Below the pieces are notes generated by a model. The model was not told the origin of the DNA. It ran no database searches and saw only the letters and a list, made by a program, of their open reading frames with translations. Both the position numbers and the translations under genes were made by a program. A stretch of 64,000 bases of DNA, taken from NCBI RefSeq assembly GCF_020162115.1, contig NZ_CP083911.1, positions 682,001-746,000 on the forward strand, written 5' to 3'. This document shows positions 26,345-34,332 of the stretch, in pieces (position 1 is the first letter of the stretch; every line of letters begins with the position of its first letter). This DNA is from Tepidimonas taiwanensis. GTDB taxonomy: Bacteria > Pseudomonadota > Gammaproteobacteria > Burkholderiales > Burkholderiaceae_C.

Positions 26345-27934
26345 TAAAGCGTTCGTTTTTGGCTGTTTTGCGGTACAATTTCTCCCAGCTTTTTGCCACC
26401 CTCGACGCGGTTGCTGGGAGTTCTGACCATGGCCGAGTGCATGCACAGCGAGGATTTTTTCCGGCTGCGTCTGGAGCACATGATCGATGTGCGCCACCCA
26501 CTGGCGGTGCTGGCACAGCGCATGCCGTGGCAGCGGCTCGAGCACGCGATCGCGCAGCGCCTGGCGCGCGCACCCCGCAGCCAGGCTGTCGAGGCGCTGG
26601 ACGACGCGATCGACCTCTTCGGTGAGCAGCGCGCGCGCACCCGGCGCACCAGCCGCGCGGGGCGGCCGCGCGTGCCGCTGCGCATCATGATCAGCCTGCT
26701 GTACCTCAAGCACGCCTTCAACGAGTCCGATGAAGGCGTGGTGCAGCGCTGGAGAGACACGCCCCGCTGGCAGTATTTCTCGGGCTGTGCCTACTACGAG
26801 GATCGGCTGCCGTGCGATGCCACGACGCTGGTGAAGTTTCGCCAGTGGCTCGGGGAAGAAGGGGTGGAGGAGCTGCTGGCGCAGACGATCAATGTGGCGG
26901 TCGAACTCGAGCTCATCGAGCCGCAGGCGCTCGAGCACCTGGTGGTGGACAGCACCGTGCAGCACAAGGCCATCGCCCACCCCAGCGACAGCCGGCTGCT
27001 GGAGGTGGCGCGAGTCAAGCTCGTGGCGGCGGCCAAGAACGCCGGGGTGCAGCTCAAGCAGACCTTTGCGAAGGAGGGGCAGCGACTGCGGCGCAAGGCT
27101 GCCGGCTACGCGCATGCCAGGCAGTTCAAGCGGCTGCGCCGCACCATCGAGCGCCAGGCCACGATCGTGGGACGCTTGGCGCGCGAGATCGAGCGCAAAG
27201 CCACGGCACTGACGCAGGCTGCACGCGAGGCCCTGGGCGAGTCGCTGGCCAAGGCGCAACAGATCATGGCGCAGAGCCGCCAGCGCAAGGCCAACGCAGG
27301 GCATCCCAAGCTGTATGCCTGGCACGCACCGGAGGTCGATTGCATCAGCAAAGGCAAGGCGCGCAGCCCCTACGAGTTCGGGGTGAAGGTCGGTGTGGCC
27401 AGCACCCTGCAGCACAACCTGGTCGTGGGTGCGCGCGCCTTTCACGGCAATCCCTACGACGGACACACCCTGTGGGCGCAGCTCGAACAGGCCACCATCC
27501 TGATGCAGGACAACGCCGTCGCTCCCACCGAGGTGTACGTGGACCTGGGCTACCGCGGGGTGGAGGCCGACAACCCACAGGTGCGCATCGTGCACCGCGG
27601 GCGCTGGCGGTGCCTGAGTCGCTCCGATCGGCGCCGGCTCAAGCGCCGCCAGGCCATCGAACCCATCATCGGGCACCTGAAGGCCGATTGCCGCATGGAT
27701 CGCTGTCACCTCAAGGGCGAGCGGGGCGATCGGCTGCACGCGGTGCTGTGCGCGGCCGGCTACAACATCCGCTGGCTGCTGCGCATGATCGCCAAGCGGG
27801 GCATCGGCCCCCTTGTGGCGGTTCTTTTGCGTCTGCTGCTGCGCCTGCTACAAACCATCGAGCAGGCAAAGCGCGCGCTCACCACCCCCATGCCAGGGAC
27901 GCTGCGAGCGGTGGGGTGAATTTTTCAGGGGCAA
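26316..27934 (+). mobile_element. IS5-superfamily element A, 1619 bp, with 8-bp target duplication
   Basis: Left end TCGCCCCTGAAATATTC, right end (reverse complement) TTGCCCCTGAAAAATTC. An 8-bp direct repeat CTATGGCG flanks it at 26308-26315 and 27935-27942, so this copy arrived by simple transposition into the last codons of the amidotransferase gene. The transposase gene is intact. Two relatives with almost the same ends lie downstream (28484-30113 and 31794-33177). Confidence 0.87.
26429..27919 (+). CDS. DDE transposase of element A (IS5-superfamily, DUF772 type)
   Basis: A 496-residue transposase. N-terminal helical region with MIDVRHPLAVLAQRMPW, then the DUF772 part YLKHAFNESDEGVVQRWRDT, catalytic VVDSTVQHKAIAHPSDSRLL (first Asp), a Lys/Arg-rich spacer, VDLGYRGVEADN (second Asp) and RQAIEPIIGHLKADCRMDRC (Glu). 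GGGAG lies 10 bases before ATG 26429; an earlier GTG-type start is less likely. Complete, so probably active. Confidence 0.9.
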   Translation: MAECMHSEDFFRLRLEHMIDVRHPLAVLAQRMPWQRLEHAIAQRLARAPRSQAVEALDDAIDLFGEQRARTRRTSRAGRPRVPLRIMISLLYLKHAFNESDEGVVQRWRDTPRWQYFSGCAYYEDRLPCDATTLVKFRQWLGEEGVEELLAQTINVAVELELIEPQALEHLVVDSTVQHKAIAHPSDSRLLEVARVKLVAAAKNAGVQLKQTFAKEGQRLRRKAAGYAHARQFKRLRRTIERQATIVGRLAREIERKATALTQAAREALGESLAKAQQIMAQSRQRKANAGHPKLYAWHAPEVDCISKGKARSPYEFGVKVGVASTLQHNLVVGARAFHGNPYDGHTLWAQLEQATILMQDNAVAPTEVYVDLGYRGVEADNPQVRIVHRGRWRCLSRSDRRRLKRRQAIEPIIGHLKADCRMDRCHLKGERGDRLHAVLCAAGYNIRWLLRMIAKRGIGPLVAVLLRLLLRLLQTIEQAKRALTTPMPGTLRAVG

Positions 27935-28006
27935 CTATGGCGTCAAGCCTACTTGAGACCCGGAAATCGAGGTCACGGATTCAGGTCCACGGAAAACGGC
28001 ATAGAG

Positions 28007-28117
28007 ACGCCAGCGCTCAAAGACCTCACGCCCGTCCAAGCAATGAAGCATCTGTACGCATCGCACCCGCGTCTTTTCCAGAAACGACCTTATGATTATC
28101 CGAGATGCGACAAATAA
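28007..28117 (+). pseudogene. 3' end of an IS481-family transposase with its terminal repeat
   Basis: An open frame reads TPALKDLTPVQAMKHLYASH then PRLFQKRPYDYPRCDK and stops at 28115. It matches the C-terminus of the IS481 transposase on the opposite strand nearby (ALKGLTPMQAMKQWYTSH, LFQKRPYDHPGCDN). The terminal inverted repeat ends at 28112 (ATCCGAGATGCGACA). The remainder of this copy is gone. Between 27957 and 28006 I see only the amidotransferase 3' flank. Confidence 0.75.
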
Positions 28118-28483
28118 GCAAGGTCACGGCATAGTTGTCACATCCCGGATGATCATATGGCCGTTTTTGGAACAGATGCGGGTGTGACGTGTACCACTGT
28201 TTCATGGCCTGCATGGGCGTGAGACCCTTGAGTGCGGCCTGGGGCAGCTGGTGGTTGTAAAGCCAAGCATAGCGCAGCAGGGTCTTCTCGAGATCCTCGC
28301 CGCTGATGAAGTGGTGGCTGCGCAGCACCTCCTCGATGCGGCCGTTGAAGCGCTCTACCATCCCGTTGGTCTGGGGGCGTCGCACGCGCGTGGTGCGGTG
28401 CTCGATGCCGAGTGCCTCGCACAGGCTCTCGAAGGCGTGGGTGGCACTGGGCTGCCCCAGCAGCCGTGCGGTGAACTCCTTGG

Positions 28484-30113
28484 TCGCCCCTGAAATATTC
28501 ATAACAGCATGATTTTTCTTGTGTTATTGTCTGTTTGCGAGTACAATTTCCCCCAGATTTGATGGTCTGATGCGCCGTTTTCTGGGAGTTTTGCGATGTT
28601 TGCCTGCCCCGCCACCGAGGACTTCTTCCGCGCCCGGCTCGATCAGATGATCGACCTGCGCCATCCGCTGGCGGTGTTGTCCTCACGCATGCCGTGGCAG
28701 GAGTTGGAAGCAAGGCTGTCGCACCTGTTCATGCGCAAAGCGCGCGCAGGTGTCGCGATGCCCGATCTGGACCTCTTTGGCGAATCTCCGGTGCGCGCAG
28801 CTCGGGCGTCCAACGCAGGCCGACCCCGCGTGCCGCTGCGCGTGATGATCGCGCTGCTGTATCTGAAGCACGCCTTCAACGAGTCGGACGAAGGGGTGGT
28901 CGAGCGCTGGGGCGAAACCCCCACATGGCAGTTCTTCTCGGGGCGGGCGTACTTTGAACATCGCCGGCCGTGCGACGCCACGACGCTGGTGAAGTTTCGC
29001 CGGCTGCTGGGCGAAGAAGGCGTGGAAGAACTCTTGGCGCAGACCATCAACGTGGCGGTGGAAACCGGACTCATCAAGCCGCAGGAACTCAAGCGCGTGG
29101 TGGTGGACACCACCGTACAACCCAAGGCGGTGGCGCACCCCACCGACAGCCGGCTGCTGGAGACGGCACGCACCAAGCTGGTGGAGGCGGCCAAGGCCGC
29201 CGGCATCGCCTTGAAGCAGACCTTTGCCAAGGAAGGCAAGGAGCTGGCCCGCAAGGCAGGACGCTATGCGCACGCGCGGCAGTTTGCGCGCATGCGCCGG
29301 GTCATCAAGCGCCAGCGCACGATCGTGGCCAGGCTGCAGCGCGAGATCGAGCGCAAGGCCAGCCGCCTGGGGCAGGCCATCCAGAGTGCTCTTGGCCACA
29401 CCCTCAACAAGGCGGCGCGTCTGGTGGCGCAGACTGCCAACCGAAAGACCGCCGACGGGACTCGAAAGCTCTACGCCTGGCACGCGCCGGAGGTGGAGTG
29501 CATCAACAAGGGCAAGGCCCGCTGCCCTTACGAGTTCGGCGTCAAGGTCGGCATTGCCAGCACCCTGAAGCACAGCCTCATCGTCGCAGCCCGGGCCTTC
29601 CATGGCAACCCCTACGACGGGCACACGCTGCAAGCGCAGCTGGAGCAGGCCACGATCCTGATGCAGGACACTGGCATCAAGCCCAGCACAGCGTTTGCCG
29701 ATCTGGGCTACCGCGGGGTGGAAGCCGACATTGCGGATGTGCGCCTGGTGCACCGCGGCAAGATCAAGCGCCTCACGCAGCAGGAGCGCAAGCTGCTCAA
29801 GCGCCGCCAGGCCATCGAGCCGGTCATCGGGCACTTGAAGCAGGATCACCGCATGGACAGGTGCCACCTCAAGGGCGAGCAGGGTGACCGGCTGCACGCG
29901 GTGCTGTGCGCGGCGGGCTACAACATCCGCTGGCTGCTGCGCATGATCACGAAGAAGGGCGTGCCCTTCTTGAGGCGAGCTTTTTTGCGCCTCATTGCGG
30001 CCGTGCGCCTCATCGGCCGGTGGCTCGCCCAGCGGCGGCCAACCGAGTCCAGTGGCGCCAACCCTGCCCAGCTGCGGCTAAGGGCGGCGTGAAAATGAAT
30101 TTTTCAGGGACGA
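28484..30113 (+). mobile_element. IS5-superfamily element B, 1630 bp, nested inside the IS481 copy
   Basis: Left end TCGCCCCTGAAATATTCAT, right end (reverse complement) TCGTCCCTGAAAAATTCAT. The flanking 8-mers (CTCCTTGG and CGATGTGC) do not match, so there is no target duplication. About 240 bp of IS481 sequence is lost at the junction, pointing to an adjacent deletion after insertion or recombination between two copies. The transposase gene is intact. Confidence 0.85.
28596..30092 (+). CDS. DDE transposase of element B (IS5-superfamily, DUF772 type)
   Basis: 498 residues, clearly related to the element A transposase but diverged throughout (MIDLRHPLAVLSSRMPW; VVDTTVQPKAVAHPTDSRLL with the first Asp; ADLGYRGVEADI with the second Asp; RQAIEPVIGHLKQDHRMDRC with the Glu). 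The C-terminus differs most. The two are therefore separate IS types and not duplicates. Start ATG 28596 follows a GGGAG site. Complete frame. Confidence 0.9.
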   Translation: MFACPATEDFFRARLDQMIDLRHPLAVLSSRMPWQELEARLSHLFMRKARAGVAMPDLDLFGESPVRAARASNAGRPRVPLRVMIALLYLKHAFNESDEGVVERWGETPTWQFFSGRAYFEHRRPCDATTLVKFRRLLGEEGVEELLAQTINVAVETGLIKPQELKRVVVDTTVQPKAVAHPTDSRLLETARTKLVEAAKAAGIALKQTFAKEGKELARKAGRYAHARQFARMRRVIKRQRTIVARLQREIERKASRLGQAIQSALGHTLNKAARLVAQTANRKTADGTRKLYAWHAPEVECINKGKARCPYEFGVKVGIASTLKHSLIVAARAFHGNPYDGHTLQAQLEQATILMQDTGIKPSTAFADLGYRGVEADIADVRLVHRGKIKRLTQQERKLLKRRQAIEPVIGHLKQDHRMDRCHLKGEQGDRLHAVLCAAGYNIRWLLRMITKKGVPFLRRAFLRLIAAVRLIGRWLAQRRPTESSGANPAQLRLRAA

Positions 30114-30623
30114 CGATGTGCGGGTTTGGGCACCTGGGGCTTGAGGGATCGCAGCGACCCCACGCCGTGGCGTCGCAAGCAGCGATCCAGTCCCGAGCGC
30201 GACACGTCAGGACAGACGAACTCGCGCATGACCGACAGCAGATCATCCAGCGGCAGCAGCAGCGTCTTGCGCAGCTCCACTGCAATGGCCTCCTGCGCCG
30301 GGGTCATGGTGGTACGCAGCCGGTGCGGGGTGTGGGAGCGATCCAGAAAATCCTCGCGGCGCTTCCACTTGTACACCGTCATGAGCGAAACGCCGTAACG
30401 CTCAGCCAACACCGCAGCCGGCTCATCCGACAGCGCGATCTCGCGCCGTATGGCTGGCGTTGTACGCGCCAGGGCATGCAGCTTGATGTTCATGAGGGCA
30501 TCTCCCGATGATGGTCGTCAACGCCTTGACCCGCTGCCCAGCAGCTCGCGCAGAACGCTTACCGCCAGCAGGTACGCATGGCGTGATGGCACTATCCAAT
30601 CATCCGGGATGCGACACATAGTG

Positions 30624-31739
30624 ATGGAAAACGAAAAAAATAAACTGCGCGTACTTCACGCAGCGGCCCTATTGCGACCTCTATCAGGCATTTGTACGCA
30701 AATGGACTGGGAGCTGGACGCGGCTAAAGCGCTGGGCATTGAGTGGAAAGTCAAAATGTATTGTCCCAAAAACTCAACTGGAAATTTCTGTGTTATGCAT
30801 TTCGACACTGAAGTGGATGCCGAAAAACTGAGTAACCTGTTGTCGAGGTTGATTGGTTGGATCCAGTTGAGATACGGCTATCATCAGTGGCTTAAGAAGC
30901 AGGAAGACAATATAGATATTTATCTTCTAAGATACCATGTTCATGACCCATTTCAATACTGGTTTGTCAAGCGCTGCAAAAAGCCTGTTTATTTTGTGCG
31001 CCATACTCTAGAGGTGCCGGAGTTGGCATTGGGGGGGGGAATTTCTGGATGGTTGAAATCGTCGCTTGAATCATTTATTGGAAAAAAGACCATACCGCTC
31101 GCGAGAGGCATAGTTGGGGTTACGCAAGAAATTGTTGATTATGAACGTGGTCGGGCGGAAGAGCCAGAAAAAGAAAGCTATGTTTATCCGAATGGGATTT
31201 GTTACAAAGAACAGAATTTACAAGACAGGAGAGGAAGTGTGCCAGAGTTGCTTTTTGTTGCCAATTTTGCACCATGGCACGGCCTAGATCGACTTCTGAA
31301 TGCGGTTGAGAAATCCGATCAAGAATTTATCCTTCACCTAGTAGGCAAAGTCCCTAATAAATTGAAAGATAAGATATCCGACTCAAGGATTCGAGTGCAT
31401 GGTCACCTAAGCAATAAAAAGATAGCTGTACTTAGCGAGCAATGCTGGGTTGGGCTTGCATCGTTTGCACTGGATAGAAAGAATATGAAACAGGCTTGTC
31501 CGCTAAAGACTCGAGAGTATTTGATGCTAGGTTTACCTGTCTATGGCGATCATAATGATGTATTTGGGGCTGAATTTCCGTATTACAAAAAAGGGGTTTG
31601 CGAGATAACGGATATTATCGATTACGGATACCGAATGCGCGGCACACCGAAAGAGGCTATCAGTAGGTATGCGAAAAGATTTATCGACAAAAAAAACATT
31701 CTGAGCGGATTATATAAGGCTTTGCTTGCGTCTAATTGA
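30624..31739 (+). CDS. Glycosyltransferase (GT4-like) of AT-rich, foreign composition
   Basis: A 371-residue GT-B protein. Visible parts: VLHAAALLRPLSGICTQMDW (N-terminal glycine region), YFVRHTLEVPELALGGG, GIVGVTQEIVDYERGR, LLFVANFAPWHGLDRLLNAV (start of the donor domain) and CPLKTREYLMLGLPVYGD (the E-containing nucleotide-sugar site). Its base composition and A/T-ending codons differ sharply from every neighbour, which suggests recent transfer from a low-GC donor. The ATG lies just beyond the IS481 target repeat, so any native promoter and leader have been separated from it. Confidence 0.82.
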   Translation: MENEKNKLRVLHAAALLRPLSGICTQMDWELDAAKALGIEWKVKMYCPKNSTGNFCVMHFDTEVDAEKLSNLLSRLIGWIQLRYGYHQWLKKQEDNIDIYLLRYHVHDPFQYWFVKRCKKPVYFVRHTLEVPELALGGGISGWLKSSLESFIGKKTIPLARGIVGVTQEIVDYERGRAEEPEKESYVYPNGICYKEQNLQDRRGSVPELLFVANFAPWHGLDRLLNAVEKSDQEFILHLVGKVPNKLKDKISDSRIRVHGHLSNKKIAVLSEQCWVGLASFALDRKNMKQACPLKTREYLMLGLPVYGDHNDVFGAEFPYYKKGVCEITDIIDYGYRMRGTPKEAISRYAKRFIDKKNILSGLYKALLASN

Positions 31740-31793
31740 TATAATGCGGTCTATTTGTCATGAAGTGCTCGCGCGTAAAGTCTCGATATTTGG
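31740..31793 (+). other. Short scrap with a TATAAT box and a possible truncated gene start
   Basis: Directly after the glycosyltransferase stop there is a perfect TATAAT (31740-31745). An ATG at 31760 opens a frame (MKCSRVKSRYL) that runs into the IS at 31794. This may be the 5' tip of a gene removed when element C landed or caused a deletion. No -35 at proper spacing is seen. Too short to identify. Confidence 0.3.
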
Positions 31794-33177
31794 TCGCCCC
31801 TGATTTATTCATAAACGATTGATTTTTCTTTGACTTGACCGGCTTTTGAAGTGCAATATCTCCCAGTTTTTTCTTCCCCTGCGCGATTTCTAGGAGTTTT
31901 GGTGATGTCTGGCTGCCCTGCCAGAGAGGATTTTTCCGCTCCCGCATCGACCACATGATCGATTTGCGTCATCCGCTGGCGATGCTGGCACAGCGCATGC
32001 CGTGGCAGCAGATCGAGGCGTCGGTGGCGCATCTGTTTTCGCGCAAGGCGCGTGCAGGCATTGCCAAGCCGGATCTGGATCTGATTGGTGATTAGGTCCA
32101 GCCCGGCGCCCGCGCGTGCCGCTGCGCGTCACGATCAGCCTGCTGTACCTGAAGCACGCCTTCAACGAGTCCGATGAAGGCGTGGTGCAGCGCTGGAGAG
32201 ACACGCCGCGCTGGCAGTATTTCTCGGGTTGCGCCTACTACGAGGATCGGCTGCCGTGCGATGCCACGACGCTGGTGAAGTTTTGCCAGTTGCTCGGGGA
32301 AGCAGGGGTGGAGGAGCTGCTGGCGTAGACGATCAATGCGGCGGCCGTCGAGCTCAAGCTCATCGAGCCGCAGGCGCTCGAGCGCGTGGTGGTGGACAGC
32401 ACCGTACAGCACAAGGCCATCGCCCACCCCACCGACAGCCGGTTGCTGGAGGTGGCGCGCGCCAAGCTCGTGGCGGCGGCCAAGCAGGCAGGATTGCAGC
32501 TCAAGCAAACCTTAGCCAAGGAAGGCAAGGGTTTGCTGCGCAAGGCGCACGAAGGGCGTGCCAAGCTCTACGCCTGGTACGCCCCGGAGGTCGATTGCAT
32601 CAGCAAAGGCAAGGCGCGCACCCCGTATGAGTTCGGCGTGAAGGTGGGCATCGTCAGCACGCTGCGGCACAACCTGATCGTGGGCGCCAGAGCCTTCCAC
32701 GGCAACCCCTACGACGGCCACACGCTGGCCTCGCAACTGGAGCAGGCCAGCATTTTGATGCAAGACCTTGGCATCACGCCCCACACGGTCTTCGTCGATT
32801 TGGGCTACCGGGGCGTCGATGGCGACAACCCAAATGTGCGCCTCATCCACCGAGGCAAGCTCAAGCGCATCAGCGCCAGGGAGCGCGCCCAACTCAAGCG
32901 CCGCCAAGCCATCGAACCCGTCATCGGGCACTTGAAGGCCGATTGCCGCATGGATCGCTGTCACCTCAAGGGCAAGCGGGGCGATCGGCTGCACGCGGTG
33001 CTGTGCGCGGCCGGCTACAACATCCGCTGGCTGCTGCGCATGATTGCCAAGAAGGGCCTGCGGGCCTTGTACTCGTTTCTTTTGCACTTGTTGGGACTGC
33101 TCGCGTTGGGGCCGAAACCGCTCACGCCGCGCTCATCGAACTCTCAACTGGCCGTCGGTTGAATAAATCAGGGGCGA
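31794..33177 (+). mobile_element. IS5-superfamily element C, degenerate, 1384 bp
   Basis: The ends are well kept: left TCGCCCCTGATTTATTCA, right (reverse complement) the same 18 bases. No target duplication is visible (ATATTTGG on the left, CTCATGAA on the right). The transposase gene is broken and the element is about 0.24 kb shorter than A and B, from an internal deletion. The right end lies 3 bases before the ATG of a glycosyltransferase gene. Confidence 0.85.
31905..33162 (+). pseudogene. Degenerate transposase gene of element C
   Basis: Starts MSGCPAREDF, then shifts frame where a T is missing from a T-run (expected EDFFRSRIDHMIDLRHPLA). A TAG at 32092-32094 and a further frameshift precede RRPRVPLRVTISLLYLKHAF. 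Another TAG stands at 32326-32328 where relatives have Gln. The Lys/Arg-rich spacer of about 70 codons is deleted between AKEGKGLLRKA and KLYAWYAPEVD. From 32386 the frame is open with VVDSTVQHKAIAHPTDSRLL, VDLGYRGVDGDN and RQAIEPVIGHLKADC. Not functional, but could be mobilised in trans. Confidence 0.88.
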
Positions 33178-33180
33178 CTC

Positions 33181-34332
33181 ATGAATGTTTTGCACGTCAT
33201 CACTGGCCTTGGCGACGGCGGCGCGGAAGCTGTTCTGTTTCGCTTGATCGCGCACGATCGCGAAGACAAGCACCAGGTGGTCTCCCTGACCGACGAGGGC
33301 AAGTACGGCGCATTACTGCGAGAACGCGGCGTGGAGGTGGCGGCGCTGGGCATGCCCCGTGGGTGGCTGACGCTGCGCGGTCTGGTCAAACTCTGGCGTA
33401 CCATTCACGCGGCACAGTCCGACGTGGTACAGACGTGGATGTACCACGCCGATCTGGTGGGCGGTATGCTGGCGCGACTGGCCGGAATCCCCGTGGTATG
33501 GGGCATTCACAATACCACCTTGGAGCCCGGCCAATCGAGCCGGGTAACGATAGCCGTCGCGCGGCTGTGCGCTCGGCTCTCCCGCTGGGTGCCGCGGCGC
33601 ATCGTGGCGTGTGCCCAGGCGGCTGTGCGGGTGCACGCGGCAATGGGTTATGACCCCGATCGCATGGTCGTGATCTCCAACGGATATGACCTCACGCGCT
33701 TCCAGCCCGACGCCGCTGCGCGCGAGCGCTGGCGCGCCACGTGGAAAATCCCACCGGGTGTGCCGCTCATCGGCATGGTGGCGCGGTGGGATCCCTACAA
33801 AGATCATGCCAATCTACTTGCTGCGCTTGCTGCTGTGCGGCGTGCAGGAGTGGCCTTTCAGGCGGTGTTGGTGGGGTCGGGCGTGACGCCAGACAACCCG
33901 TGCCTGACAGCGCAGATTCGGGAGGCGGGGTTGAGCGGCGACGTGTTGCTGGTTGGGCCGCAGCGCGACATTCCGGGAGTGATGGCCGCGCTGGACGTGC
34001 ATGTATTGTCCTCGGCGGCGGAGGCCTTCCCCAACGTGCTCGCGGAAGCGATGGCGTGCGGGACGCCGTGCGTCACCACCGACGTCGGTGACGCGGCGGC
34101 CATCGTGGGCGAAACCGGTTGGGTGGTGCCGCCGCGGGACGCTTCGGCGCTGGCGGCGGTCATTCAGCAGGCGATCGGTGCCATGGCCGACCGCGCTGCC
34201 TGGCGGGCCCGTCAACAGGCGTGCCGTGCGCGCATTACGGAGCATTACGGGATCGACGCGATGGTGCAGCGGTACCGAGCGGTGTGGGCAGTTGCCGCGC
34301 AAGGCAAAGGGGGCGCGGCATGTGTGGCCTGA
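33181..34332 (+). CDS. Glycosyltransferase, GT4 family
   Basis: A 383-residue retaining GT-B enzyme, probably adding a sugar to the lipid-linked repeat unit at the cytoplasmic face. N-terminal VLHVITGLGDGGAEAVLFRL is the typical acceptor-domain start; DVVQTWMYHADLVGG; VISNGYDLTRFQPD; the donor domain IGMVARWDPYKDHANLL; and the E-x7-E motif in SSAAEAFPNVLAEAMACGTP. The ATG sits 3 bases after element C, so the ribosome site must lie inside the IS end (CAGGGGCG). The end overlaps the next gene by 13 bases. Confidence 0.88.
   Translation: MNVLHVITGLGDGGAEAVLFRLIAHDREDKHQVVSLTDEGKYGALLRERGVEVAALGMPRGWLTLRGLVKLWRTIHAAQSDVVQTWMYHADLVGGMLARLAGIPVVWGIHNTTLEPGQSSRVTIAVARLCARLSRWVPRRIVACAQAAVRVHAAMGYDPDRMVVISNGYDLTRFQPDAAARERWRATWKIPPGVPLIGMVARWDPYKDHANLLAALAAVRRAGVAFQAVLVGSGVTPDNPCLTAQIREAGLSGDVLLVGPQRDIPGVMAALDVHVLSSAAEAFPNVLAEAMACGTPCVTTDVGDAAAIVGETGWVVPPRDASALAAVIQQAIGAMADRAAWRARQQACRARITEHYGIDAMVQRYRAVWAVAAQGKGGAACVA

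Larger units (their letters stand above)
28136..30493 (-). pseudogene. IS481-family transposase gene, split and internally deleted
   Basis: The N-terminal part (30493 down to 30114) encodes the helix-turn-helix region: MNIKLHALARTTPAIRREIA, AERYGVSLMTVYKWKRR, and the second helix bundle ending LKPQVPKPAHR. The C-terminal part (28483 down) encodes the end of the rve integrase core: TKEFTARLLGQPSATHAFES, then IEHRTTRVRRPQTNGMVERF with the catalytic Glu, and LFQKRPYDHPGCDN. About 80 residues between them, with the first two acidic residues, are absent. The frame runs through the terminal repeat without a stop of its own. Confidence 0.85.
28136..30616 (-). mobile_element. IS481-family element with 6-bp target duplication, carrying a nested IS
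   Basis: Left end TGTCACATCCCGGATGAT starts at 28136; right end (reverse complement) TGTCGCATCCCGGATGAT ends at 30616. CATAGT flanks it at 28130-28135 and 30617-30622. The element is split by a second IS at 28484-30113. The two remaining parts total about 850 bp, roughly 240 bp less than expected from the missing transposase residues. The right edge lies one base before the ATG of a glycosyltransferase gene. Confidence 0.85.

Noticed and set aside
26333..27739. Long minus-strand frame opposite the element A transposase
   Set aside because: It mirrors the transposase codons, and the same shadow appears opposite element B. No independent start signals are seen.
28136..28502. Independent hypothetical gene on the minus strand
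   Set aside because: It is the C-terminal half of the split IS481 transposase, opened by a few codons from the inserted IS end.
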